A stretch of DNA of 64,000 nt from Lichenostomus cassidix (taxonomy: Eukaryota; Chordata; Aves; Passeriformes; Meliphagidae), in NCBI GenBank assembly GCA_008360975.2, contig CM039183.1, positions 39,857,850 through 39,921,849 on the forward strand, read 5' to 3'. The notes under the pieces are model-generated. The model was not told the origin of the DNA. It saw nothing but the letters and a program-made list of their open reading frames with translations, and ran no database searches. Of the stretch, positions 11,826 through 25,094 are shown in pieces. The number at the start of each line of letters is the position of its first letter. Positions within the stretch are counted from its first letter, which is position 1. The position numbers and the translations under genes are program-made.

Positions 11826-13061
11826 TTTTCTTAATCTTTCTTTTTTGTTTTTTTTTGAAAGAGACTTTTAATGACACTTAGCTAAGTTTTTTTGGGCAAA
11901 AAATCCCTGTAGAATAAAAGTTTTCATGGTAGACTGTACTTAAAAGTGCTCATGAATTTCGAACACTTTGGAGATCAATAAAAATTACAAGTTAAATATA
12001 TCCTCTGGATTTTGAAGATATATTGCATCTGACAGGGCAATTAATCATTTTTTCATTACATTATCACTACAGTGATGTAGAATTTGTTGCTTCATTTGTA
12101 TAAATGCTGCAGAAAACTACCAACAACGTGGCAAAGCAGCCACAGAGAATCCCTTTCTGGATCCTGAGGTGAAGTTAAGAAACAGTTTTCTTATTGCATT
12201 TTGGTGTATTTGAATTTATGTGAAGTGAATTATTGTTTTTTCTAACCTCAATAAATTCCAAATAGAAATAAATCTCAAAATAGAATGTGAATTTTGGGGC
12301 ATTTATAAGTGAGCTAGAGTTTCAGAGTCCTAGCAGCACATGGAAGTCAAGGCACACATTGTACTGTACTCCTTCAAGAAGTTTCTTACTCAAGAAGAAA
12401 TTTTATTATTAACAAAATGTGTTTGATGTGTTGACCTTGAACAGATGCACACTTTTCAAAACTTAATAAATCATATAGATTCTGTTTTTCCAAAAATGCT
12501 GTTCCACCCACTGCCATGTTCAGAGAAGACTGCAACAAATGACATACCTTTCCTTTAAGGTTCCTTGATTCATGGTCTGTCAAAACAAAGGCTAAAAAAA
12601 TTCCAAAGCTGAGGATCTTTGTTTTGAGACTGTTCAAGTCCTTTTGATTTTTCTTGAGAAGACTCAGATGTAGTAATACAGGAAAATAGAGCATATTCAG
12701 CAAGGAGTAAGTTCTATAGGCCAACATCAACTACTTGAATTGGATGCAGAAATTAAGGAAATGGCATTCAGCTAGCAAGGCAATTTACTAAAAATTAACC
12801 AAAAGTTTGCTGGAAGATCTTATTGTTTAGAGAAGCTGAAACATTGTACATTTTCCTAATCATATGAAGAGATTATGCTTTTGCTTTAGCAAATATGCTA
12901 TTTGTAGACATGAAACTATGAGTGCGTATAGGAACTATGGCAGAGGCATATGGCATAAAAGATTTTCTAGGACTAGTCATACACATATCCTGTACCATGG
13001 GCAATTATTGTAATTAATTTTAACAAAATATTAATTAAAGACTAGTTGACTTATGATTGAC
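11826..13061. other. Unique AT-rich non-coding stretch between two CR1 copies
   Basis: It contains a minus-strand open frame of 114 codons (12386-12730) that starts MMLAYRTYSLLNMLYF and has no recognisable domain or neighbouring splice pattern. The rest is AT-rich with nothing identifiable. Confidence 0.55.
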
Positions 13062-14099
13062 AGGTGTTCTCTTAGCTGGTTTGAAACTGGCTGGATGGCC
13101 AGGCCCAGAGAGTGGTGGGGAATGGTGCATCATGCAGTTGCTGGCCAGTCTCCAGTGGGGTTCGCCAGGGCTCAGTATTGGGCCAGTCCTGTTCAATAAA
13201 TTTATTGATCATCTAGATGAGGACATCAAGTGCACCCCCAGTAAGTTTGCAGACAGCACTAAATTAGGTGGGACTGTTGATCTGCTGGAGGCTGGGAAGG
13301 CTCTGCAGAGGGATCTGGACAGGCTGGATTAATGGGTCAAGGCCAGCTGTGAGGTTCAGCAAGGCCAAGTGCCAAGTCCTACACTTTGGCCACAGCAACC
13401 CCAGGCAGCTCTACAGGCTGGGCACAGAATGGATGAAAAGCTGCCCAGCAGAAAAGGATCTGGGGGTGCTGGAGGAGAGCAGCTGAACATGAGCCAGTAT
13501 CCTAGCTTCTATAAAAAATACGGTGTCCAGCAGGACCAGGAGTGTGATTGTCCTTCTGTACTTGGCACTGGTGAGGCTGCAGCTCGAGCATTCTGTGTCC
13601 AGTTCTGGGCCTCTCAATTCAGGATGGACACTGAAGTGCTGGAGCACGTCTAGAAAAGGGTGATGGAGCTGCTGAAGGATTTAGAGAGTGAGTTGTATAT
13701 GGAGAGGCTGAGAGAGCTGGGGTTATTTAGAGCCTGAAGAAAGGGATGCTCAGGGGAGACCTTGTCACTCTCTACAACTTCCTGAAAGGTAGTGGGGGGC
13801 TGGCCTTTTTTTCCAGTCAACTAGTGATAGGACAAGAGGACACAGCCTCAAGTTGCGCCATGGGAGGCCTAAGCCAAGAAGGAATTCAGGAAGAGATTCT
13901 TCATGGAAAGGGTGAAGCCCATTCCACACATTGAAACAGGCTGCCCAGTGAGATGGTGGAGTCACCATCCCCCGAAATGCTCAAGAAACAACTGGACATA
14001 ACAGTGCTTTGGTTTAGTTGACAAGGTGGTGATTGGTCAAAAGTTAGACTCGATGGTCTCGGAGGTAACTTCCAACTTAAATGGTCCCATGATTCTGTG
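13062..14099 (+). mobile_element. CR1 LINE, truncated 3' part with decayed reverse transcriptase
   Basis: This is a non-LTR retrotransposon fragment of the CR1 family, 5'-truncated as is usual for CR1. The first 270 bases translate to the C-terminal palm region of the CR1 reverse transcriptase: a GPVLFN-like segment at about 13180, then a [10 protein letters not shown] segment at 13243-13272. The family has an FADD (YADD-type) catalytic pair at this point; here the second Asp is Ser (codon 13255-13257), so the enzyme would be dead. A TAA at 13330-13332 ends that frame and homology continues in another frame (through about 13486), which shows a frameshift. Further 3', CR1-like blocks follow: an AEKDLGVL segment near 13450, then untranslated-region blocks such as the one around 13935 (GAAACAGGCTGCCCAGTGAG). 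The element ends in a diverged ATGATTCTGTGG tail at about 14090. It is an old, inactive copy. Confidence 0.95.
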
Positions 14100-17000
14100 G
14101 GGTAGAGTGCATAAGGAACAAATGTTTCACCACAGTTTTGAGCATCTTAGACTGAAGACTGAATGACTAGAGAAGAGTTCATCTGAGGGCTAAAGATGGC
14201 TATTAAAAGCCTTCAAAGCCAAGGGCTTTAGTTCATGGTGCATCTGTATCACTGCTGCCTGTCCTGAGCTACATCCTGCCCTGACTCATTTTTGGGTCTT
14301 TGCGCCAGCCTTTCTAGATGAATTGGAAGAAAATAGTATTGCTGCCAGGCATGACCCCTAAATTCTCCAGGACACCTGCTTCACAATCATTTAAGAATGC
14401 TAACTGACAAGAAAGGAAAAAAATCAGTGCTAAAGGTCAAAAAAACATTTGGAAAAGTATGGTATGTAGTGTTCTAAAATGATTAGCATTAGCTTTCTCA
14501 TTTTTGCTGTGAAATGTGTGTACTAGTATTGCCACTAACATCAACAAAGCCTTAGCCTTTTAAATCTGTTCTTCTTTAAATATGTTTTTTTAATTTGTGG
14601 AAAACAATCTTCCTCAGCCTTAGTGGATCATCCTGATATGCAGAGCAATGATGTCATTTTGGATTGATATTATTTAACTCACACCAGAATGTGGCACATT
14701 AAATAGAGACTTGACCCATTCCAAACCAAGACACCTTTAAACAGTCCTGTGGGACTTGCCTGTAAATAAAATAAAAAAAAGTGTTTTGGGAAAAATAGTT
14801 CATAACTGACTTCAAGTGTCATTCCTTGCAGAAAATATTACTGGGGAGAGGGCAAGGCCAGGAGATCTGTGCAGGGTGCACACTCCTGGGCTGTACTAAG
14901 GCAAGCACAGAGAACACCCTGGGCCACACTCCCTGCAGTATCCCCCAAAAAAAGTGTCTTTTGAACAGTCAGTCACTCAACCTTATCATGAAGGATGAGC
15001 GTTCCCAGGTCTTGCTACCTAACTGTGTTTAAAACAGAAGAGCCTAGCAAAGCAGATAATGAATGAGAGACTAGTGCAGGAACAGGAAAGGGTTGTTATC
15101 ACAGGGAATGAGTCTCTTGGAAGTGATGAGCCAGCAAGAAGAATTCCACCTGAATCCAAATTTCAATAGAGGATATGGTTCAAGTACCAAAGGTCCTCAG
15201 TATGCAGGACTTGTTACTAGGATCAGGGTCCCTGTACTACTCCAATTTGGCTGCCTCAACACTGCCTTTTGATTTTGTCTCAGAAAAGCAGTTTCCCTCC
15301 AAACATTATTTTCTCCAGCTGCAAACTAAGGCGACTGATTTAATTTTTCCAGAGGTGACATATCTTCTTAATCAATCATATGAACTGCAATTTCAGTAGA
15401 CATTTTTGGGGACATAATGCACCCTGTACTGCCTTTCCGTAGGAAAATATCAAAATATCATGGAAAATTAAAATAAAATCATAGAGCTTATAAAATCAAA
15501 GTCCAAAGACTTATACAGGGGAAGGGGGTGGAGGAGGGAAGAGAAGGGGGAGAGGGAGGAGCAGGAGAGTGAATTCACAGGATTTTTGTGTCTGCTCTAC
15601 TACAAAAGCAGAAAACATGAAAAGGAGCTTTAACATGCTGCACAAAATGGATAGCTCTTAAAGCAGTGTAAGATGAGAATGAAGGTAGCAGCAGCCTCAT
15701 GGCCCAACACTTCAGACAGAAGTGCAATGAAGTTTGGCAGGAAACTGAGGCACTTTCCACTTAATGCCTAACAGAAGTGATCTCTGGCTACTTCCAGAAA
15801 ACCTTCTGAGGGACTCTCAGTAGCTTCATGAAATGCATCAACAGCTTTCAGTGTTGGACGGCATTGCAAGTCCAAACTATTTTTAGCTAGTAGTTACTTT
15901 CTTTGCCTTACATTCCTTTTATAAAGAAAGTTATATGGAGGCACACTCATTGACACCCTTTTGAGTGTCAGAGTGACTAAGAAGAACAGGCTATGTATTT
16001 CTAATCATATAACTGCTTTACATTAAAAGGACATGTACTTGTCATTTTTTAACACCAGAGTTCTGCAACATCTAAAAAAACTACATTTTATAGCAACTAA
16101 CAAAATAAGCAACCAGGATAAAAAATTTCCATGATTTAATGTTTAATTTTTAATCTTATTAGAAGAATGAAACTAAAAAAATCTAAATTGCACCACATGA
16201 AGAAATGACATAGATGTATTAATGCAGAGGCAGGTATAGACACAACTATGCACTTCTTGTGTATAAACTTCTCCTTTGCAAACATGTGCAATTGTTAATG
16301 TGCGTGTAAGCAACTGCATATTTCTTCATCTGTTTCCCAGCAAAATGAGTTTCTGCTAATTGTACATGCTGTGCTAGCTTTGCAACCTCTATACAGCTTT
16401 AATTTCCCTCACTTACACACAGTAAACACAATTACTGTCAACACATGTGAATTTGACAGTATCTATTATGCATCTACCTGCAAATTTTCAGAAGAAAAAT
16501 TTTCCTAAAAATACCTTGAGTCTAAAAGCAAAACAGAGTAAAAGCTGGATACAAAGGTAATTTAAAAAAAAAGTTTTTGCAGTTAAATAAGCAAATTGAA
16601 CCAGCAAACTTTTGAAATGTAAGAAAAATCCTGTGATGCCAAAATAGAATATGCTTGATCTGTTAGACACTGATGGCGACTGCTGACATGATACTTAGAA
16701 TATGGTTATGGACATTTTCCGTTCCTGTAGATTACACAGTTATGAAGATATTAAATTGCAAAAATATTTACTGCCATGAGAATGTCTCTCTCCCACTGTT
16801 CCTTTGGCAAACTAGAAGTGGCAGAAAGAAAATAGCTAGCTGGCAGTATAAGTGCAATCTTCATTTATGGAATAATAATTTGGAACATTTGTCACATGTA
16901 AAAGGCAACACTTCAAGGCAAATCGATGATGAGCTGAATTATGTTCTTAATTGAACTGATGCAAACCAGCAGAATTTCTGTTTGCTGGGATGAAGTTACT

Positions 17001-19867
17001 CCTTCTTCACACCAGTATAGTTGGTTGCTGAAGTGGATATTTAGGTTGCAAAGTGTAGATGAAGTAGCAGTCCATAGTCTCTGCATCAGCCCAACATTTC
17101 TCTTTGCGATAGGGCACATGGAAAGCTGGCCAGTTTTCATTATAAGACTTCATCTGCCAAGTCATGACAAGGGATTTGAACATGGCTGTTCCACCTGGCA
17201 GTAGAGGGGGAAAAAAAAAGAGTAATCATGTCAAAGTGAAGAGTAGTTAGTCCCAACTTTTCAGTTTCTAATGTAAGGCTCAGCTTCTGGAATTATCTCT
17301 TAAGCAGCCCTCTCTATTGTCAGAAAACCTGAATAAGCAACTGAGAGCAGCAGATTTTATCAGTTTCTACCATTTTAATAAGGTTATGTAAAAAATCCAA
17401 ATATACAATTAAAATGCCTCCAGAGGATATATTCCTCCAAATGTTAAATTTAACTGGTTATAGTCAAGAAACTGTTGAAATCCAGATAAATAATGGAAGG
17501 GCAGATAATTCTGGTACAACAATTGTTCTGATTCAAGAAGAATTTTGCTTGTATTTTCTTTAGCCAGAAAGGTCTCCATTTGAAAATTTATAACCCTCCT
17601 TCTCCCTTTCTTTCACTCCATGCCCTGCATGTGGCCAATCTCTTATTCCTCAGAAAACCCAGCTGACTGCAAGAGTGCTAACACTGGGCCAGTACTTACA
17701 GAGAGGCAAAAATATTATCAGCTAGTGTGACAACAATCATAGACACAAAAAAAAAATTGAATAATTTTGTAAAACATGTTGAAAAGGACCTCAGGTGATC
17801 TATTCCCCTGCCTTGAGGCAAGATGAACCATTTAGCAACAAGGCCACTTGGAATAGTATGGACTTCCATGTACAAGGCTTAATACCTCAAAAGTATGTGA
17901 AAAGGTCTGGGGCTTTGCTGATATTTTTCAAGTTTAAGGCTAGGAGCCCAAATGAGCAGTTCTTAAAAGGTGTTTGGTGGCAGTGCAATCCCAAAAGACC
18001 CAAAAGACAGGAATTAAATCAATACTGTGGTCAGAAATGGAAAGAGATGTTCAGTTAAAAGTCACAGAAAAAGGTTAAGGGATAAAAAAATGGTTGTGAG
18101 AAATGAGAAGCATTGAATAAATTTGTTTTGCAAAAAAAAACTTGACAGATGCCTTGTTTGTAGCAGGTATAGAGTCTGTGTGAGGAGAACATATGAAGCA
18201 GAAGAATACAACATCGCAGAGAAAGCAATGACAGAAAAACAATGTCTGGTGACTGAGGTCAGCCAAGTGCAATTGAGAAAGAAGCTGTAGCTGCTCTGGT
18301 TTTAGCAACTGGAACAAAGCACCAAGGAATTCTCAACTCTTCATGCTTCCAGCTTCAAACTTTCCGTCTTTATAAAAGCTGCTTTCACCAAACATTAGAC
18401 TCAGCGCAAGGCCAGCAGAAAGTGATAGGATGAAATTTGATATCCTGTGATCTTATGCTTAAGACCTAACTGCTCAATTTCCATTAAATTCTGTGGCTCT
18501 CAAACATAGTATAAGGAATGGATAGTGTTTAGATTGAGTGCCTCCGAAGGAAACTAGATTCCATAGACAATATTGCTGGTAATCCTTTCTGGTGCTAAAA
18601 TAACTCCTTCTGTACACCCTGCTCTCCTGGGATGTGCTATCCCTAAGAGGGGAATTTTATAAAATAGAACTTTGATCTATGTTGTATCTGACATTATTCC
18701 AATTATCTTGCCAGATTCCAAGTGTGAGTAAACACAGTCTTGACCTTTACCCTCACAGCTTCTGCTGGAATAAATTTCTGCACTTCTTGTCATATGAAGC
18801 ATTCTGTGAGGAAATGCATATATAAAACATTGCAAAATACAGTAGAAATTTTAAGTTTTATATAGCATATATATATCCAGAGCAGAAGAGATATAATTCT
18901 GACCTTAAACTATTTTTAAAATACAAATATGCCCTATAAATAGATAGTCAGACATTAAATCAAAAACAGTGGAAAGATTTCTACTAACTTTCCTCAGCAA
19001 AGGATCAAACTTAAATACTGCCATGTAGCAAATGACATGTTCTACATGCTATGTACTCACCATTTTAGATTTATTTAGATTTTAGTTTTCTATTCAGATA
19101 TTAACATTATCTGGAGATTTCCTCCACAAATGAGTCATACTGATAAAAGCTGTCATCCATTGCTATTTATGCACATTGCTTTAACTTTATGTGGATGTTT
19201 TATGGATTACAGAAACACAAATAACACTCGATTAAACAAATCTAAATAATATGGAGGGTCAATGGATAAAGACAGAGTTGCAATCATATGCAACTTCAGC
19301 TGAGTGAGGATATGACAGTGAGAATCAGTTGCTGCAATGTGTGTAATGTAAGGATCAACTTTGAGATCACTTGGATATAGGCTTGTTTTCCACAATACAT
19401 CAGTGAAATAGTCCCCAGAAGGATGGGGTGAGGGAGAAATGGAGGGAGAAGCTGATATATCAGCATTTCCATTCACTCAGTTTCAAATACTACCACCACT
19501 GCCACCCCATATGCTGCAGTCCAAAATCAGAATGGTTGGTGCTACTCTGTGCTGGTAAACTACAGAGAAAAATTACTGTGAAATTTATTGCTACTCCCAG
19601 GTCTCATACAGTAGTGTCTTAATGGTGTTCTTGATTGTTTCTCACCCCCATTTACAAACTTTCATCTCCCTCACCCTACCCCACTCCCACTATCAGTATG
19701 AACACATTAAGGAAGCTGCAAGGAAACAGGAAAGTAAAAGCTGGAGGTATAGGCAAGTGAGAGTAATCAGGGACATATGCCTTTGGGAAAAGAAGTGGAA
19801 TCAGTGTAACTCTTGGTCACTTAAAAGTTCAAGCACTGTAATGCTAACTGCAGGATAGTTCTGGTGT
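14100..19867. other. Unique non-coding stretch between two CR1 copies
   Basis: No gene is recognised; open frames are at most 93 codons (16673-16954) and overlap antisense frames. The G-rich purine tract at 15.52 kb is the only compositional outlier. From about 16.0 to 16.5 kb the sequence is AT-rich without low complexity and has several homeodomain-like TAAT/ATTA cores. It could be a conserved non-coding element, which only alignment could show. Confidence 0.55.
15517..15563 (+). repeat. G-rich purine tract with quadruplex potential
   Basis: This is an all-purine stretch (one T) with G runs of 4, 5, 3, 5 and 3 bases, separated by 2 to 7 bases and followed by more GGA units. Four or more closely spaced G runs of at least three bases meet the usual pattern for an intramolecular G-quadruplex on the plus strand. 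The flanks are ordinary AT-rich sequence, so the tract stands out. No promoter, CpG island or coding region is recognisable beside it. Confidence 0.85.
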
Positions 19868-20314
19868 CGCCAACATAAGGACATGGAACTGTTGGAGCAA
19901 GTCTAGAGAAGGCCACAAAATTGATGAGAGAACTGGAGCACCTCCCTTACAAAGACAGGCTGAAAAAGTTGTGTCTCTTCAGCCTGGAGAAGAGAAGGTT
20001 GTGTGGAGACCTCACTGCAATCCTCCAGTATCTGAAGGGGGATACAGGGAAGCTGGAGAGGGGTGCTTCATCAGGAGCTGTAGTGATGGGACAAGGAGTA
20101 ATGGGTACAAACTGAGTGAGGGGGAATTTAGGCACCAGAACAGGATGCCCAGGGAGGCTGAGGATGCCCCAACTCCATCAGTGTTCAAGGCCAGGCTGGG
20201 TAAGGCCTTGAGCAACCCGGTCTAATGGGAGATGTCCCTGCCCATGGCAAGAGGGGCTGGGACTAAGTGATCTTTGTGGTACATTTCAACCTTTTAGCAT
20301 TCTATGATTCTATA
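19868..20314 (+). mobile_element. CR1 LINE, 3' end fragment
   Basis: This is about 450 bases of a CR1 3' end in sense orientation. Recognisable blocks in order are: the segment around 19871 (GGACATGGAACTGTTGGAGC), the block near 19980 (TTCAGCCTGGAGAAGAGAAG), a TTCAAGGCCAGGCTGG block near 20185, an ATGTCCCTGCCCATGGCAAG block near 20231, and the terminal ATTCTATGATTCTAT repeat at about 20298-20312. The intact terminal octamer repeats suggest that this copy is younger, or from a different subfamily, than the element at 13-14 kb. No reverse-transcriptase coding sequence remains. The open frames seen across it on both strands are by-products of the repeat and are not genes. Confidence 0.95.
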
Positions 20315-23300
20315 ACAAGATGTGGTGACTCCCTACTCACCTGCAGTTGTAATACGTGAGAAGCATTTTTCTTCACATTGACACTAAGGGCTATGCTGGC
20401 CGTGAAGATCCAGAGGCAGGAGCAACTCTGATCATTGATGTAGTTACAGCCAGGTGCCACAGACATGCCCTCAGCAAGATGCTTACTGGGTTGGAATTTT
20501 TGGGATTCTTTTTTGTTAATATATATACAGTCTCCTACTCTGAGCCTTATCCCAGAGAGGAAATAATTGACATTCTCTCGCCAAAGGTAGCTGATTTTCA
20601 AAAGCATGAGTGAGGGGGAGAGAGTGTTTTGAAGCTGTCTTCAATTGTGGTGCTTGATCCAGTTGCTTCTGTTCAAAGAACTATAAAAAGCATAATATAA
20701 GACGTTCCAGAATTTTTCCAGGCTAGACGTTGCAATAAAAGGCAATTTCACAGGTAATAGAAATATCAACCAGCGAATTTTTGGAGCTGCACTACCCATA
20801 TTTCTTTTCCCTTTCTGTTTAGCTGTATAGAATAAACATTTTCCCTCTTGAAACTCAGGGATACAGCATGAAAATATTGATGGCCACTGGTAACAATGGC
20901 TTACAGACCTGTTTACATTAAAAAAATAAAAATAAAAAAAGAAGAAAATTATTAAAATCATTCATCAAACCCTTTGGGACAGCCTTGAATATTGCCTTCT
21001 TTAGATTTTAGGGCTGGTTGAACTTAAGAGCTATTATTTTCTTCCAACAGTGCTAGTGAAACTCTTTGCCTAAGGGTGGGGAAAAAGTTTTCACTTATTT
21101 TTACAATAGGGATTTAGAGGCGTTCCTGATGTGATGAAACAGCCAATTTTAGACAGAAGTGCCCTTAAGCTGGCAAGAATTATGCAAAATTTCTCTGTAT
21201 GTAGCAGAAAGCTAACATCTCTCTCGTGACCCCATCAACACCTCTCTGAACCTGTTCCTGAGGCATTCCTGAGGAGACAGCCAGCCAGCCGTCATGTATT
21301 ATGTGCCTCTGCAAAGGACCAGATTGATGTGACCACCAAAGGAATGCTTCCTTTGCTGGGAGAACTGTCTTTCACAAGAGATTTTCTGTTCTTTTTCAAG
21401 TCATTTTTCAGGAATTATTATCATCATTAGCATTTAATGAATGTTCTACATGTTCAAATATGCACCATATTTATTACTTTCTGGCTGAGGTTGTTTTGAA
21501 TTCTTCAAATTTCCTGTAATGTTTCATCTATTCATTATAAAAAGGCAGATGTAGGTTTCTGACGTCTAGTATGTAGAGGAAAATCCTAAAGTTATTTCCC
21601 CAGAGCAAAAGATTCTTCATTCATGGGACAAAACACAGGTAGAAAAGTGTGTTTGTTCAGTCTGTCAAAAATTTGTAAAATATACTCACTAGAAACTATA
21701 TTTTTCTTACATTAAGATATAAGCCATTGCCAGTACTTTGGAGAAATGGTGTCAAGAGACTTACTCTGTTTCATTCCTCCACATAAACATCTAAAATTTA
21801 GGTAATTCAATTTTTTTTTTCAAATGAATCTTTAAACAAAAGTTTTCAGGGATTCTTTGTACAAAACAAAGTACCAAGAAAAAGAGCACAAACTCAATTT
21901 TCATCTCTGTGTACATTAAAGATTAGCACACGACATACTCCACCCTCATCTGGCTCACACACAAGTGCTTTGATTCTCAGTTTACATTAGATATAGCTAA
22001 AATTGAAGGTGGGGCTGCAAATCTGGCCCCAGCAGCATAGATCTTTCTTCTTGTGCTTTTCCAGCTTTGAAATTTGAGCAACTGTATATATTTCTCCTTT
22101 AATTTTAAATACATTCAATGTTGTGCCTAAAGTAACAAAAGAAGTTTGTGCAAAAATATCTATTTCTATTCAAGAACAACGACAAAAAGAAATTGACAAG
22201 CACTCTCTGAAATAACCAACTGAGCATTAAAAATAATTAATTCTTGAATTTGTTTTTCCACAACGAATCTGTAAATCTCAAAGAGGAAGGGAAATCCATA
22301 AGTATGAAAAAAAACCTTGTAAGCAGAGTAACCTTCCCATAATTGCCCTGTTGCTGGAGAAAAAAAAAGTGAACTTAGAAGTTTAGTTAGGAAAAGAAAA
22401 GAATAAGAGAAATTATGAGTGAATATGGGGAACCTGGATTTTTATCCACTTATTCATAATTTTTTTTTTAATTCTCTGTGTCTACAGTGTGGTCTAGTCA
22501 GGTCATGCATATGCACGTTAGCATTATATTTTCATGCACTCCATAAGATTTCTAGGTGCCATATAGACAAAGAACAGGCACAAATCCTTCCACTTTCCTC
22601 TGCTGCAGCTTTTCCCCCAACTCAACTAGATAAGTGACTAGCACCATAAGTAGAAATAGTCATAAATAGAAAGTGATGGCATATGAATATTTCACAAAAA
22701 GCTGATTGGAAAAGGACGTTTTCCTTCTAACAATACTCATACCTCTGGGTAATTTGGAACAACACTTCTTTTTGGCATACCATGTTAGACATTTTGTTTT
22801 TTATTATATTTTTCACTGAAACTAGAAACAGCTGCTGTCTGATGTCAGCTGGTATATGTGGTAGTAGTGTGGGTGGAGAAAGAGATTTCTTTTCCCTCAC
22901 AAGAAAGACACAACTATGGAAAGTATGAGGTTACGGAAAAGTGTTAGCAGGTGACATAAAACATTTACATAGAGGACATAGATCCAAATTGCCTCTGAAT
23001 GATTGCAGTTGTCACATCTTTAAAGTACAAGGGCTAGATAACCACAAACAGTGATTAGCTGAGCAAAAGAATCTATTTCCTTTGAAATTATAATCCCTAG
23101 GGAAGGATGCTTGGCAAACATTCTTTTGGGCTGTGACAACCAACACTTGCCCCTCTGACATATTCCAAAGCCACTGTGTGGAATAGGAGAATAAAAGCAG
23201 CAAGGGCCTAGCTGTCCATCACTCCCTTGTAATTACACCTCTGGCTTTTTCATTTCTCTTCTCAAACCAGGAATATTTTTGGAAGAGCCACTTAGTTATT

Positions 23301-25094
23301 TTGAAGTATTTTTGAGCACCGTACCGCAACACAAGCTTTCCTTGAGTTAGTTAATCCTATATAATGTTTCTTCAGAAGCTTCCTGAAATTCATAAAGGGA
23401 AGTTCACCAATCTAAGCAGAAGCAGGCGACGATGCCTTCCAGACACCTAATCCTCAGTTCCTATGCCGACACAGGCAAGAACACAGCCTCAGTGATTTGG
23501 GCTGAGACTTTACAGTACCTGCACAGTCAAGCAGCTGCTCCCTGGCCACCTGGAGGAAGATGAGTTCAAAGCTGACCAAACTAATAAAAGAAAAAGCTGT
23601 CAAGAACCATCAAATACAAAGGCTCCATCTATAAGGAGAAGGTTTGTAAGCCACAAGCTCTTAGGTCCTGTAAGAAGGATTTTGGGAATGTATAGGAAAA
23701 GTATGACTACATTTATTTTTTATACTCTTCACTGCACATTCATCCTTATGGTCTTATGTTATTTAACATAGACACAGGTTCTGGAAGGGTCTGTGTGGAC
23801 CAGCATAGGAGTAGGTGACTGGGACAGCTGTTCTAACAAGGTCTAAGAACCCAAATTTTGAAACCTTTATTTTGTAAAGAAGGGTGTATGTTTGGGATGA
23901 GAGAGCTGTTAGATATTCTCTCTGTCTCTCTTACTTCGCCTTTGAAAGGATAGGCTGCCTTGTCACTTCTCCATGTGCCTTGGCAGGCAGATATCAGTCT
24001 TATTTTGCAAGGCAGCTTTGCATGACAGACTAGTCTGTGGCCTTTTCATGCTAATTGGAATCAAATGTTGCAAGGATGTAGACACAGAAAATGTAGAGAT
24101 CTTCTATGGAAGTGTCAGCACAGGTTTTCTTGAGTTGGCTGCCTTTTGCTGAGTCTGCCCAAGTGCTGGGGCAGACTAGATCTAACTCCCAGTCTCAGAG
24201 CACCTGGTTTCAGAGCATTGCAAGTTGGTCAAAAGAGGTTTCCTTCAGTATGACTCCTGGATGTTTTACAAGACACAAGAGTGTTGCTCTCTGGGTTGGA
24301 TATGAGGACCCATTCTTTTTATGAGAATGTAAAGACAAGAAGTTGCTATTTCTCTGTTCTGAACAACAGTAGAAGTACAACCCCAGCTAGGACGGAGTTG
24401 TGCATTGCAGGCTGTTATACATCCCTATATGATCATTAACTCCTCTAAAGGACTTAGCCCTTAGATACTTCCACTGTGGTCTCTCTCCATGGATATCCAC
24501 AAGAGCCTTGAAATGGAATGGCATTATGCCATTCAGTGGGGGTAGCTGAGTTCAGCTGGGATCACCCCAGGCTTGTGACCTCTCTCAGAGAGAGGGGCAT
24601 ATTGTTTTAGTGCCAGGACATAATGTGAGGAGACCAGGGACACAGAGCTCTGTCCCAGCCTCCAGACAGGTGTGCACCCCCAGGTGGGCTGTGAAATACA
24701 GCTTGTAGCCCAGATTGGCCGTGGGGAAACAGCATGAAGGACTGTAGAAACCCAGCCCCTGGGCATCCTTCCCTCCTGTATTTTGCCAAGATCTGTGGAA
24801 ATCACAAAGCAGGACATTAACTTTGTGTAGAGCTACCCAACCAGGCTATGAGGTCTGTGGGAAGCAAGCAAATGGCATCTCCATAAGCCCTTTAGAAAAT
24901 CTAGGTGATTGTACAACCTCAGTTCAATAGCTCTATAACCCACAAATATTTGTATATTTATTCTAGTTAGTTTTCCCTTAAAGAAAAGCAATCTTCCTTT
25001 AATTTGTACTCTATAATTTCTCTTACTGAGCTCTTCTGAAGTGAACATAAAACTGTATGGCAGGGACTAAAGACTAAGTAGAAACTAATTTCAG
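20315..25094. other. Unique non-coding stretch
   Basis: No recognisable gene or interspersed repeat. There are open frames of 85 codons (20356-20613, plus) and 106 codons (20641-20961, minus; its N-terminal I/F run comes from a T-rich tract). About 24.5-24.8 kb is a GC-richer patch with two overlapping minus-strand frames (94 and 60 codons) and two small hairpins. No CpG island is present. Confidence 0.55.
24516..24534. repeat. Perfect 9-bp inverted repeat, 1-base loop
   Basis: GAATGGCAT and ATGCCATTC are exact reverse complements around a single T. A second short hairpin (CCTCTCT / AGAGAGG with loop CAG) lies at 24579-24595. Both sit at the left edge of a locally GC-richer patch. The function is unknown. 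Confidence 0.85.

Noticed and set aside
13057..13934. Several open frames on both strands taken at first as genes
   Set aside because: All lie within the CR1 element and are its decayed reverse transcriptase or untranslated sequence.
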